Position numbers and translations under genes: made by a program
In this document: positions 10,591 to 16,641 of the stretch, in pieces
How positions within the stretch are numbered: position 1 is the stretch's first letter
Layout: every line of letters begins with the position of its first letter
The notes under the pieces: model-generated
The model's input: the letters and a program-made list of their open reading frames with translations, nothing else
Databases searched by the model: none
What the model was told of the DNA's origin: nothing
Assembly: GCF_015169395.1 (NCBI RefSeq)
Contig: NZ_CP063458.1
Coordinates: 5,394,001-5,458,000 of the forward strand
Direction of reading: 5' to 3'
Source of the DNA: Humisphaera borealis
Lineage (GTDB): Bacteria; Planctomycetota; Phycisphaerae; Tepidisphaerales; Tepidisphaeraceae
DNA length: 64,000 nt

Positions 10591-10956
10591 GCTACTTGCA
10601 GCCGTCTGTTCGGCTTCACTAACACCTCCCTCCACGTTCGCCAAAACAAGATCACTCGGCCCGACCCCTCCGGATCGTCCGAGTTCAGCGCCAGCCCGCC
10701 AGTCGAACCACGCCGGCGGATCAGCCCGACCCGCCGGTCGCACAACGTCGATCGAACCACCCGGTGCGACACCCCGACAGGCGACGGATCACACCCGCGC
10801 CAACCAGGCACCAGTCAATGTGAGCCAACCTCCGGCCGAACCCAAAAGGGTCTGACCCGAGGCCGTCAGTTTGTATGGAATATGTTAAGTATAAGCACCA
10901 GGTAATGGTATACTTTCGGAGATTCCTACAATCTACGCAAGTTTTTGACATCGCTG

Positions 10957-10988
10957 ATTTTGGATTCAGTGAATCCAATTTCCAAAAT
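10957..10988. promoter_or_regulatory. Nested palindromes, possible operator
   Basis: A perfect palindrome GGATTCAGTGAATCC (10962-10976) sits inside a second inverted repeat ATTTTGGA (10957-10964) / TCCAAAAT (10981-10988). It lies just upstream of a candidate promoter at 10998 and after a TTGACA at 10945. A dimeric repressor site is a reasonable guess. Confidence 0.4.
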
Positions 10989-10997
10989 CATTTCGAC

Positions 10998-11026
10998 TTG
11001 ACCGACAACAAAACATAGCCGATACT
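10998..11026 (+). promoter_or_regulatory. Candidate promoter upstream of the NYN gene
   Basis: TTGACC (10998-11003), 17-base spacer, GATACT (11021-11026). Transcription would begin near 11033 and meet the terminator at 11077-11102 before the NYN gene. Confidence 0.4.
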
Positions 11027-11032
11027 AGGGGA

Positions 11033-11102
11033 CCTATTCGCCCTGGCGTTCCTTGTGGATGTCAGGCACCAATTAGAGCCGCCGTAACTGGCGGCTTTTT
11101 TT
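11033..11102 (+). ncRNA. Possible short leader or small RNA
   Basis: The promoter at 10998-11026 and the intrinsic terminator at 11077-11102 define a transcript of about 70 bases with no open reading frame of note. It could be a free small RNA or an attenuator leader for the NYN gene starting at 11119. No known RNA family was recognised. Confidence 0.3.
11077..11102 (+). terminator. Rho-independent terminator
   Basis: Stem AGCCGCC (11077-11083) and GGCGGCT (11090-11096) with a six-base loop, followed by a run of seven T (11096-11102). It is a textbook intrinsic terminator on the plus strand, 16 bases before the next start codon. Confidence 0.8.
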
Positions 11103-11118
11103 CTGCTTGGAGCCGGAC

Positions 11119-11661
11119 TTGGGGAGATTTGCTAACTTCATCGATGGTGCGTATCTACAGAACCTGCTCGCCGCTTTTGGAAAGCCGAAGGTTGACTTTG
11201 AAAAGCTAGCTATTCACATGGCGGCGGGCTGCGAAAGGCTGCGAACGTACTACTACGATTGCATGCCATACCAATCAAACCCTCCAACTGCAGAAGAGGC
11301 CGAGCGATTCGGCAAAAAACAGCGATTTATTGCTGCCTTGGGCCACTACTCAAGGCTGCAGCCACGTCTTGGACGGCTGGAACGGCGTGGCGAACGCGGT
11401 GACGGAACGCCGATTTTTCAGCAAAAGCGTGTCGATATTCTTCTGGGCGTGGACTTGGCGATCTTGGCTGCGAAGCACCAAATCACTGACGCTGCGATCT
11501 TGGCTGGCGATAGTGATTTCCTTCCAGCGATTGAGGCCGCGAAGCCCGAGGGTGTAGTTATCCATCTTTTCCACGGCGCGAACGCACATCGCGACCTGCT
11601 GCAAGCGGCAGATGAATGCACGCCAATTGACGAGGGATTCATTGCCGCCATCAAGGCTTAG
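11119..11661 (+). CDS. NYN-domain (LabA/DUF88-type PIN-like) protein
   Basis: 180 residues read from TTG 11119, chosen because GGAG lies six bases upstream and the protein then begins MGRFANFIDGAYL, as expected for this family. Seen: first acidic strand FIDGAYLQNLL; KRVDILLGVDLAILAAK; AAILAGDSDFLPAIEAAK, with the conserved Asp-rich PIN-like active-site strand (GDSDF). The family is a metal-dependent RNase-like fold often linked to RNA decay or defence. The gene sits 16 bases after an intrinsic terminator and overlaps the convergent DDE gene by 11 bases (11651-11661). Its codon use is less GC-biased than that of the chromosomal genes. Confidence 0.85.
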   Translation: MGRFANFIDGAYLQNLLAAFGKPKVDFEKLAIHMAAGCERLRTYYYDCMPYQSNPPTAEEAERFGKKQRFIAALGHYSRLQPRLGRLERRGERGDGTPIFQQKRVDILLGVDLAILAAKHQITDAAILAGDSDFLPAIEAAKPEGVVIHLFHGANAHRDLLQAADECTPIDEGFIAAIKA

Positions 11662-12526
11662 AGGCCTTGTAATCCGTCAGCCGCCCACCAAGTAACTTCT
11701 CTTCCCGCTCCAACAACCGAACGAAGTCCAGCATCGTCCACACGCGATCCGCCACGCCCGCCATAACTGCGGGCGTGGTCTTGATCGTCTGGTGCCTCCG
11801 AATGAAGTTGTAGTTGAAGTAGTGCAGGGAAATCGCGTGCTTGTGGTTCTCGGCACGCTTTGAAAACCCATTCGTAAGGCGGGTAAACCGGCGCATTCCC
11901 ATTCGCATCGTCAGGTTTTGGCGTTCAACGAACGACGTGTTTATGTGCTTTTCGTCGGGGCTTCCAACGATTATTGAAGGTGTCGCGCCGATGCACTCGG
12001 CGGGACTGTAGCGGACCGCGCCGGTACGTTCGTTGGCGTACTGCTTAACGAGCATCGCGTAGTCGATGTTGGTGCCGAACGCCTCTTGAATCGCCTTGCG
12101 GTAAACCTGCCAGCCGTCGCTAGTGAGTTGGACGCGATTCGCCAAACGACCAGCGGTATCGGCAACAAACGCATTGCCGTAGCTGGCATCGCGACCGCCC
12201 ACAAGCCAGTTGATGACCAGCTTGGAATCGGCGTCCATCGCCACCCACGTCCACGTATCGCCGTGCCCCTTGCCCCAGTTCTTCGGGTTCACGTTCTTCT
12301 GTTTGGCGTTTACGAACGACCAGATTTCATCGACCTGCACGCGCTTCGTCTGCAAATCCCAAACGACCAGTTCATGCCAGTTGGCCGCAAGCGTTCCGGC
12401 ATCAGCCAGGAGCCGCAGAACCGTCACCTTGTTCACGCTGAACATGCGGCACGTCGAAGCGATGCTGTTGCCTTCCACGAGGGAGGAAAGGATCGCGGCA
12501 CGGGCTTCGGTGTTCAGCTTGTTCAT
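11651..12526 (-). CDS. IS1-type DDE transposase-like protein
   Basis: 291 residues from ATG 12526. N-terminal helix-turn-helix (residues about 5-45: ILSSLVEGNSIASTCRMF, VNKVTVLRLLADAG). Catalytic core: VQVDEIWSFV (first Asp), WTWVAMDADSKLV, LTSDGWQVYRKAI (second Asp), HINTSFVERQNLTMRMGMRR (Glu region), then HYFNYNFIRRH. This pattern is that of IS1-family transposases. No terminal inverted repeats bracket it: its 3' end overlaps the NYN gene and its 5' end carries a promoter whose spacer holds a perfect palindrome. It may therefore be a resident or domesticated protein rather than a mobile insertion sequence. The start is supported by a leaderless promoter (-10 seven bases from ATG). Confidence 0.85.
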   Translation of the reverse strand: MNKLNTEARAAILSSLVEGNSIASTCRMFSVNKVTVLRLLADAGTLAANWHELVVWDLQTKRVQVDEIWSFVNAKQKNVNPKNWGKGHGDTWTWVAMDADSKLVINWLVGGRDASYGNAFVADTAGRLANRVQLTSDGWQVYRKAIQEAFGTNIDYAMLVKQYANERTGAVRYSPAECIGATPSIIVGSPDEKHINTSFVERQNLTMRMGMRRFTRLTNGFSKRAENHKHAISLHYFNYNFIRRHQTIKTTPAVMAGVADRVWTMLDFVRLLEREEKLLGGRLTDYKASKP

Positions 12527-12533
12527 ACGCCCC

Positions 12534-12561
12534 ATTATGCTTGAGCGGTCAAGCATTGCAA
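12534..12561 (-). promoter_or_regulatory. Leaderless promoter with operator palindrome for the DDE gene
   Basis: Reading the minus strand: TTGCAA (12561-12556), 16-base spacer, CATAAT (12539-12534), then seven bases to the ATG at 12526. The palindrome ATGCTTGA-gcgg-TCAAGCAT (12537-12556) fills the spacer exactly, so a bound dimer would block polymerase. It also lies upstream of the divergent gene at 12637. Confidence 0.55.
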
Positions 12562-12601
12562 GACAAAAGTAATAGGATTGGTAATAGAACTGTGCCGATT
12601 A

Positions 12602-12630
12602 TTGACAGCGTGGGCGAGATCGTCTACTAT
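12602..12630 (+). promoter_or_regulatory. Strong leaderless promoter of the HTH-peptidase operon
   Basis: TTGACA (12602-12607, perfect), 17-base spacer, TACTAT (12625-12630), and the ATG of the next gene six bases later at 12637. Transcription would start on or beside the A of the start codon, so the message would have no leader and no ribosome site; none is visible. Confidence 0.75.
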
Positions 12631-12636
12631 TGGGCC

Positions 12637-13281
12637 ATGGAAATTCCATTTCACAAGGATCAGCAGGCCGAGATCATGGCCGCTCTTGGAAGCGTAGTCC
12701 CTGTCCTACTCCGCGAAGCGGTCGATGAGGGTTTCCATGCTTACAAGGTAAGCCGTGCGCTTGATCCGGTTGGCCATGCTGAGTACGGGGCGTGTTCGCG
12801 AGCGAATATGCTGTACGATCGCATCGCATCTACTGGCCGCGAACTCGTCCGGTTGGCAGCAGATGAAATGCCGGAATTGACGTCCTCCATTCACCCGAAC
12901 AAGCGCTCAACTGAGATTCTTCTTGACCCCTACTTCGCGTTTCGGATTAAGCGGACAAAGGAGAATCGAAAGGGATTGACAACGAGCGTAAGCACGAAGA
13001 GACAGAATCGAATCAAGGCGGAATTCATACCTGCCGCGCAGATGTCTATCGACTTCCCTGGGTACGCGTCCCCGCCAAGCGAAGATCGGTTGTGGCTGAC
13101 AGTTGGCTTTGACCTTGACGAACTGGAAGAGCATCTCACAAAGGTTGCCATCGGTGTCGAAACGAAGAAGAGATTCCTTTGGAAGCAATCACTTCTGGAA
13201 GCCGAAGCAGAGATCATTGCAAGTTTTCCTACCATCCTTGCCGATCGTATTAACGAAATGCGAACTCGCAGAAGCGCCTAA
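12637..13281 (+). CDS. Unknown protein, first gene of the HTH/ImmA-IrrE operon
   Basis: 214 residues from ATG 12637, fixed by the promoter just upstream (TTGACA/TACTAT, leaderless). The sequence begins MEIPFHKDQQAEIMAALGS, has a helical N-terminal half (VVPVLLREAVDEGFHAYKVS), a basic centre (RIKRTKENRK) and a beta strand LWLTVGFDLDELEEHL before a long C-terminal helix. No domain was recognised and no signal peptide or membrane segment is present, so it is probably cytoplasmic. The next gene, an HTH plus M78-peptidase protein, starts 20 bases after its stop, so the two are co-transcribed. By analogy with other HTH-M78 pairs it may be the partner, toxin or substrate; that is inference. Confidence 0.8.
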   Translation: MEIPFHKDQQAEIMAALGSVVPVLLREAVDEGFHAYKVSRALDPVGHAEYGACSRANMLYDRIASTGRELVRLAADEMPELTSSIHPNKRSTEILLDPYFAFRIKRTKENRKGLTTSVSTKRQNRIKAEFIPAAQMSIDFPGYASPPSEDRLWLTVGFDLDELEEHLTKVAIGVETKKRFLWKQSLLEAEAEIIASFPTILADRINEMRTRRSA

Positions 13282-13289
13282 CTTGAACC

Positions 13290-13300
13290 GGAGGTGATCC
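13290..13300 (+). promoter_or_regulatory. Full-length Shine-Dalgarno for the HTH-peptidase gene
   Basis: GGAGGTGATCC is complementary to essentially the entire 16S rRNA anti-Shine-Dalgarno tail and ends one base before ATG 13302. It contrasts with the leaderless first gene of the same operon and suggests the second protein is made at a higher rate per message. Confidence 0.85.
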
Positions 13301-13301
13301 T

Positions 13302-14444
13302 ATGAGCAGCAATATGGATTCTCTGGCGATCGCGCGCGCGCCCAAGGAATCACTCTTTGGAACGTCGTTCAATTCTCGAATGCTGATTACGGCGCGAGAG
13401 GCGAGAACACTTACGCAATCCGATCTTGCGGAAAGGCTTGGGGTCAGCCAAGCACTCGTTGGAAAATGGGAAGCGGACCTTCTGACTCCCGGAATCGATC
13501 AAATCGACGGCATTGCACTAGCACTTGGTGTTCAGAGAGAACTCTTCTTTGTTGATCGCCCTCGCCGCTTGGCGAGCATGTCCGACTTTTATCACCGGGC
13601 GCTATCCAAAGCGCGGCGTGCCGACGTGAAGGCTATCCACGCCCGGTGCAATATCATTGACATTCAGATTGATCGGCTATTGCAGCTTGCGGAGCCGTCG
13701 CCAGACACCATCCCGTCCATTGACCCGGAAAACCACGCCGGAGATATCGAGAAGGTAGCTGCTATGGCCCGCGTTGCTATGAATGTTGCGCCGGGTCCGC
13801 TTCCGAACTTGGTTAGCGTTATCGAAGCCTGTGGTGGGATTGTTGTTGATCGCGAATTGGAGGTCGATGATATCGACGCGCTTTGCCGCTGGGTTCCAGA
13901 ACTCCCGAAGCTGTTTTTCGTCAATGGTGCAAAGCCACCCGATCGCATCCGGTTTAGTCTGGCGCACGAACTCGGACACACAATCATGCACTTTGGCCGG
14001 GACCGGGACTTGGCGGTAGCAGAAAAAGAAGCCAACGCCTTCGCGTCTGCTTTTCTGATGCCTGCGAAAGACTTTCGTCGGGACGTCAGGCCCGACCTTG
14101 GTTTGGCTGACCTTGCCGCACTGAAGAGAAAATGGCGAGTGTCGATGCAGGCGTCGGCGTACCGGGCGAAGGCGGTTAATGGAATTGATGATCGCCGTTA
14201 TGAGTCACTTTACGTTCAGATGTCTCGCAAAGGCTGGCGAAAAACAGAGCCAATCGAGATAGCTGGCGAATCGCCGCAGGTGTTTACGCGATTACTCCAA
14301 AGGCATTTGGAGGCAGGCTACACAAAGTCGGACTTGGCAAAGCTGCTATTCGTTTCCGAGCCAGACATCGACACGATGTTGGCCGACGCGGCCGCGCCTA
14401 CATTCGCAGAGCATGGCGTAAGAATGCGAATGGTCAGGGACTAG
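13302..14444 (+). CDS. XRE-family HTH regulator fused to ImmA/IrrE (M78) metallopeptidase
   Basis: 380 residues. HTH at about 27-85 (ITAREARTLTQSDLAERLGV, SQALVGKWEADLLTPG). The middle is a helical linker. The M78 zinc peptidase core is IRFSLAHELGHTIMHF with HELGH at 222-226 and a third-ligand candidate Glu in EKEANAFASAFLMP (about 241-254). The C-terminus is helical and holds VFTRLLQRHLEAGYTKSDLA, a possible second HTH. Family knowledge: ImmA-type peptidases cleave repressors, and IrrE-type proteins control stress genes; HTH-M78 proteins also occur in two-gene toxin-antitoxin or phage-defence modules. It is co-transcribed with the unknown gene upstream and overlaps the convergent KGG gene by 11 bases. 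Confidence 0.9.
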   Translation: MSSNMDSLAIARAPKESLFGTSFNSRMLITAREARTLTQSDLAERLGVSQALVGKWEADLLTPGIDQIDGIALALGVQRELFFVDRPRRLASMSDFYHRALSKARRADVKAIHARCNIIDIQIDRLLQLAEPSPDTIPSIDPENHAGDIEKVAAMARVAMNVAPGPLPNLVSVIEACGGIVVDRELEVDDIDALCRWVPELPKLFFVNGAKPPDRIRFSLAHELGHTIMHFGRDRDLAVAEKEANAFASAFLMPAKDFRRDVRPDLGLADLAALKRKWRVSMQASAYRAKAVNGIDDRRYESLYVQMSRKGWRKTEPIEIAGESPQVFTRLLQRHLEAGYTKSDLAKLLFVSEPDIDTMLADAAAPTFAEHGVRMRMVRD

Positions 14445-14769
14445 TCTTCCCCCATCGTTTCGCCGCCGCGCGTGCCGCTATCTCCGTTCGCTGAACGGAC
14501 GTGAGTTTGGCGGCACGCGCCTTCCCGCCCTTGAGCCCGCCAAGCTTTCCTAATTCCGCCGCGCCATTGGATGGCTTGGCTTGACGCGCCGCCTCCACGC
14601 CCGCCTCAAACGCCGCTCTAAGCAACGCTGCCGCCCGATCGTCTATTCTCCCCACGCCAGCAGACCACCGCTCCCAAGCCGCTTCCACGTCGGCTGGGAG
14701 CGGTTCTTCTTTTGATGTTGACTCGCGGACGATGCGCGCCGCCACTTGGCTAGGGTCTTCGTTCTTCAT
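14434..14769 (-). CDS. Small KGG-motif protein
   Basis: 111 residues from ATG 14769. The N-terminal two thirds are helical and acidic (VEAAWERWSAGVGRIDDRAA). The C-terminus has GKLGGLKGGKARAAKL followed by EIAARAAAKRWG, a KGG-type basic motif that recurs at the ends of many small bacterial proteins and may bind nucleic acid; the role is unproven. A TATAAT lies six bases before the ATG (minus strand), so the gene appears leaderless, like two other genes in this island. Its stop overlaps the end of the HTH-peptidase gene by 11 bases, so the two transcripts must collide. Confidence 0.75.
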   Translation of the reverse strand: MKNEDPSQVAARIVRESTSKEEPLPADVEAAWERWSAGVGRIDDRAAALLRAAFEAGVEAARQAKPSNGAAELGKLGGLKGGKARAAKLTSVQRTEIAARAAAKRWGKTSP

Positions 14770-14775
14770 GCCAGG

Positions 14776-14781
14776 ATTATA
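14776..14781 (-). promoter_or_regulatory. Leaderless -10 element of the KGG gene
   Basis: On the minus strand a perfect TATAAT ends six bases before ATG 14769. The -35 is weak (an ACTTCC-like sequence 17 bases upstream). The spacing to the start codon is identical to that at 12625-12637. Confidence 0.6.
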
Positions 14782-14937
14782 CGGGAGGGGTACGAATCGG
14801 AAGTGCGACGGCAGGATTCAAAGTATACCAATCGGCTCAAACGGCGTGCCGGATGTGTTTTTGAAAGTATCCCAGTACCAAGCACCAAAATTGCAACCCT
14901 TTTTTGAAGCGTTGCCCGCTTCTGATCGCACTTAAAA

Positions 14938-15035
14938 AGGAGCCGCGCACGAAGCGGTACTCCGCGCAGTAAGCGGGACCACGCCGGTGACCCGTCCCCG
15001 CCTGTCGCACGTCCCCGCTTACTGCGCGGCTCCTT
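14938..15035. repeat. Nested inverted repeat at the right side of the island
   Basis: CCGCGCAGTAAGCGGGAC (14962-14979) pairs with 15011-15029, and outside it AAGGAGCCGCGC (14938-14949) pairs with GCGCGGCTCCTT (15024-15035). The two stems share the base GCGCGG. Confidence 0.75.
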
Positions 15036-15175
15036 CATGCCCTTCGTGCCGTTCGCGCCCGGCGCGAAACTGACGCGAGACAGGACATGCCGCAACGCGC
15101 CATCACCACCCGGTGCGACACACCGACACGCAACCCGCGTCGGCCGCCGGTGTGGTATAACCCTACACGGTCCTT

Positions 15176-15589
15176 GTGATTCCAACGCGGCTCGGCACCC
15201 CGAAGGCGGTTCCCATCTGGTCGCGACTTCCGCACAACCCGACGCCGTACGACGACGACTGGGAAGACCAGCCTGGCCAGGGGCCGTTCTACCAATGGGG
15301 GCTCGGTGTCGTCGTGCCATTAGCGCTCATCGGTTACGGCATCTACGCGATCGTGACGCAGCACATCACGTTAAGTTCACGATCCCCAATGACGCTGCAG
15401 GGCCAGAACGCGACCGCGTTCGGGATAGCGTGGGTTTCCGCGGGCGTCTTTGTCCACTGCCACTACTTCTGGGGAAACATCTTCAATCAGGCATGGTTCG
15501 CCGTCCTGGGTAAAATCCTGTCGGCCTGCGGCTTTATCGGCGGCCTCGCGTTCGTACTCGTGCGCAACGGCGTGCTCGGTATCAGATAA
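15176..15589 (+). CDS. Small membrane protein, unknown function
   Basis: 137 residues if read from GTG 15176; a later start is possible because no ribosome site is visible. After a polar, Pro-rich N-terminus (NPTPYDDDWEDQPGQGPFYQ) there are about three membrane helices: LGVVVPLALIGYGIYAIV, ATAFGIAWVSAGVFVHCHYF and a third near SACGFIGGLAFVLV. No family was recognised. The first 17 bases of the frame (TGATTCCAACGCGGCTC) recur at 15634 just before the next small membrane protein, so the two genes share a duplicated 5' edge. Confidence 0.6.
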   Translation: MIPTRLGTPKAVPIWSRLPHNPTPYDDDWEDQPGQGPFYQWGLGVVVPLALIGYGIYAIVTQHITLSSRSPMTLQGQNATAFGIAWVSAGVFVHCHYFWGNIFNQAWFAVLGKILSACGFIGGLAFVLVRNGVLGIR

Positions 15590-15693
15590 CCCTGCACCGC
15601 TGCAACGGGGGGGCATGGTCTGTTTGATTCCAACGCGGCTCAGTGTTTGGCCGCCCACTCAACGGCATTGATAACGCGTCGGAGGAAACCCGT

Positions 15694-15957
15694 CTGAGAC
15701 GCTGGCTGTTCAACTTCGCGGCGGCAGGATCGCTGGTGCTGTGCGTGGTGACCGGCGTGCTCTTGGCGTGCAGCTATTGGCGGTACAACGATGGCTTTGT
15801 CCGCGTGGGGCAGCAATATTTCGCGCTGAACTCCGGCAACGGCCGAATGGTGCTGTACTGGTACACCGGCTACCCCGAAACCAGTCGGTCTTCATGGCGT
15901 GCCCGGCCGGTGGAACCGACCGAGCAACCGACCGGCTGGGCCGACGGGACGGAGTAA
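15694..15957 (+). CDS. Small signal-anchored planctomycete membrane protein, probable CTG start
   Basis: 87 residues when read from CTG 15694. That start is proposed because GGAGGA (15681-15686) lies seven bases upstream and the product then begins (M)RRWLFNFAAAGSLVLCVVTG, which matches a planctomycete family whose members start with Arg-Arg-rich residues and one membrane helix. A GTG at 15643 in the same frame is the conventional alternative but lacks a ribosome site. After the helix come WRYNDGFVRVGQQYFALNSG and a short tail. The protein is shorter than the usual members of this group as I recall them, so it may be C-terminally cut. Confidence 0.55.
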   Translation: MRRWLFNFAAAGSLVLCVVTGVLLACSYWRYNDGFVRVGQQYFALNSGNGRMVLYWYTGYPETSRSSWRARPVEPTEQPTGWADGTE

Positions 15958-16029
15958 AGGGGACGTACGAGATGTCCCCTTTGCATCCTCGTCCCATTTG
16001 CTGCGACCTTTTTCGCCGGCCTGTGCCGA

Positions 16030-16614
16030 TTAGTTCATCGTCTCGACAGGCTTGCCGCTCTGAGCCCAGACCAACGATTTGCCATCTGCTGAGGGGCGCA
16101 GAATCATCTTCCCGCCGTTCCCCTGGATGCCGGCTACGATCATTCCGTCGTGACGAATGCCCCAGACGCCTTCCCTGTCGTGCCAACCGGCCGCGACAGT
16201 GTTGTCGTCCTTCAGCGTAAACCAGCCTCTGTTACCAAACTGGGGATCCATCCACTTGTACTTCCTCCCGATGAACGCCATCCGCACGGCGGCCGGCGGA
16301 GTACGCGGTTCGGAAGTCGGGCGATCGATGATGGCTTAAATTGCGTTCCCCTCCGACAATGCAGACGCGCCACCCGTCTTCAGAACATCGGCCTGCGCTT
16401 TCTTCAGATCAGCCAGCAGTTCTTCCCTCGCCTTTTGCTTCGCCTGTTCGTAAGCACGAGTCGCATCAGCCAATGCCCGTTCATGCCGCGCGATCGCGGC
16501 CAAGGCCGCCGCGGACTTGGGTGCGGCGGGTTTTGGCTCGTCGACGGCCAGGCAGCACGCAGCCAGCAGGGTCACTCCTGCAAGAACCCGGACAAAATGC
16601 TTGCGGTAATGCAT
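16030..16614 (-). pseudogene. Exported coiled-coil protein interrupted by an in-frame TAA
   Basis: The first part (16614 to 16339) encodes a signal peptide (FVRVLAGVTLLAACCLAVDE) and a coiled coil (AIARHERALADATRAYEQ, LLADLKKAQADVLKTG). A TAA at 16336-16338 stops it after SALSEGNAI. The frame then stays open, without shift, to 16030 and encodes a beta domain (YKWMDPQFGNRGWFTL, GVWGIRHDGMIVAGI, MILRPSADGKSLVW). Signal peptide, coiled coil and a Trp/Gly beta domain in this order make one intact planctomycete protein type, so the stop most likely broke a single 195-codon gene. The second part could be re-initiated at ATG 16287. It follows the sulfatase on the same strand, 27 bases away. Confidence 0.65.
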
Positions 16615-16641
16615 CCGTCTCCTTGTTGGAACCCGGCACTC

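Larger units (their letters stand above)
10890..14885. mobile_element. Putative genomic island (lower GC, compact, six genes)
   Basis: Base composition falls and codon use changes from about 10880 to 14900 compared with both flanks. The genes inside are NYN-domain, IS1-type DDE protein, unknown, HTH-M78 peptidase and KGG protein, all typical accessory genes. They are packed so tightly that two convergent pairs overlap by 11 bases. Near the two ends lie inverted, 15-of-17 matching sequences (GGTAATGGTATACTTTC at about 10901 and GAAAGTATCCCAGTACC at about 14866). No integrase or target duplication was identified, so the element type is unproven. Confidence 0.4.
14770..15175. other. Non-coding right flank of the island
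   Basis: About 400 bases with no plausible gene. It holds the KGG promoter, AAAGTATACCAA (about 14820) and GAAAGTATCCCAG (about 14866), which resemble the left island end, and the hairpin at 14938-15035. Confidence 0.5.

Noticed and set aside
10150-10811. Open frames of 130-200 codons with GSFG-type repeats
   Set aside because: They are translations of the CGAACGAACCC repeat field; length and repetition come from the DNA repeats, not from a protein.
10945-10973. TTGACA at 10945 as a promoter
   Set aside because: No acceptable -10 at 16-18 base spacing (AGTGAA only); the site may instead belong to the operator region.
11033-11102. tmRNA or tRNA remnant at the island's left edge
   Set aside because: No T-loop, acceptor stem or CCA end could be identified; only the promoter and terminator are supported.
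12541-12636. Upstream extension of the first island gene to 12541
   Set aside because: The extension runs through the promoter (TTGACA/TACTAT) and has no ribosome site; the leaderless ATG at 12637 is the better start.
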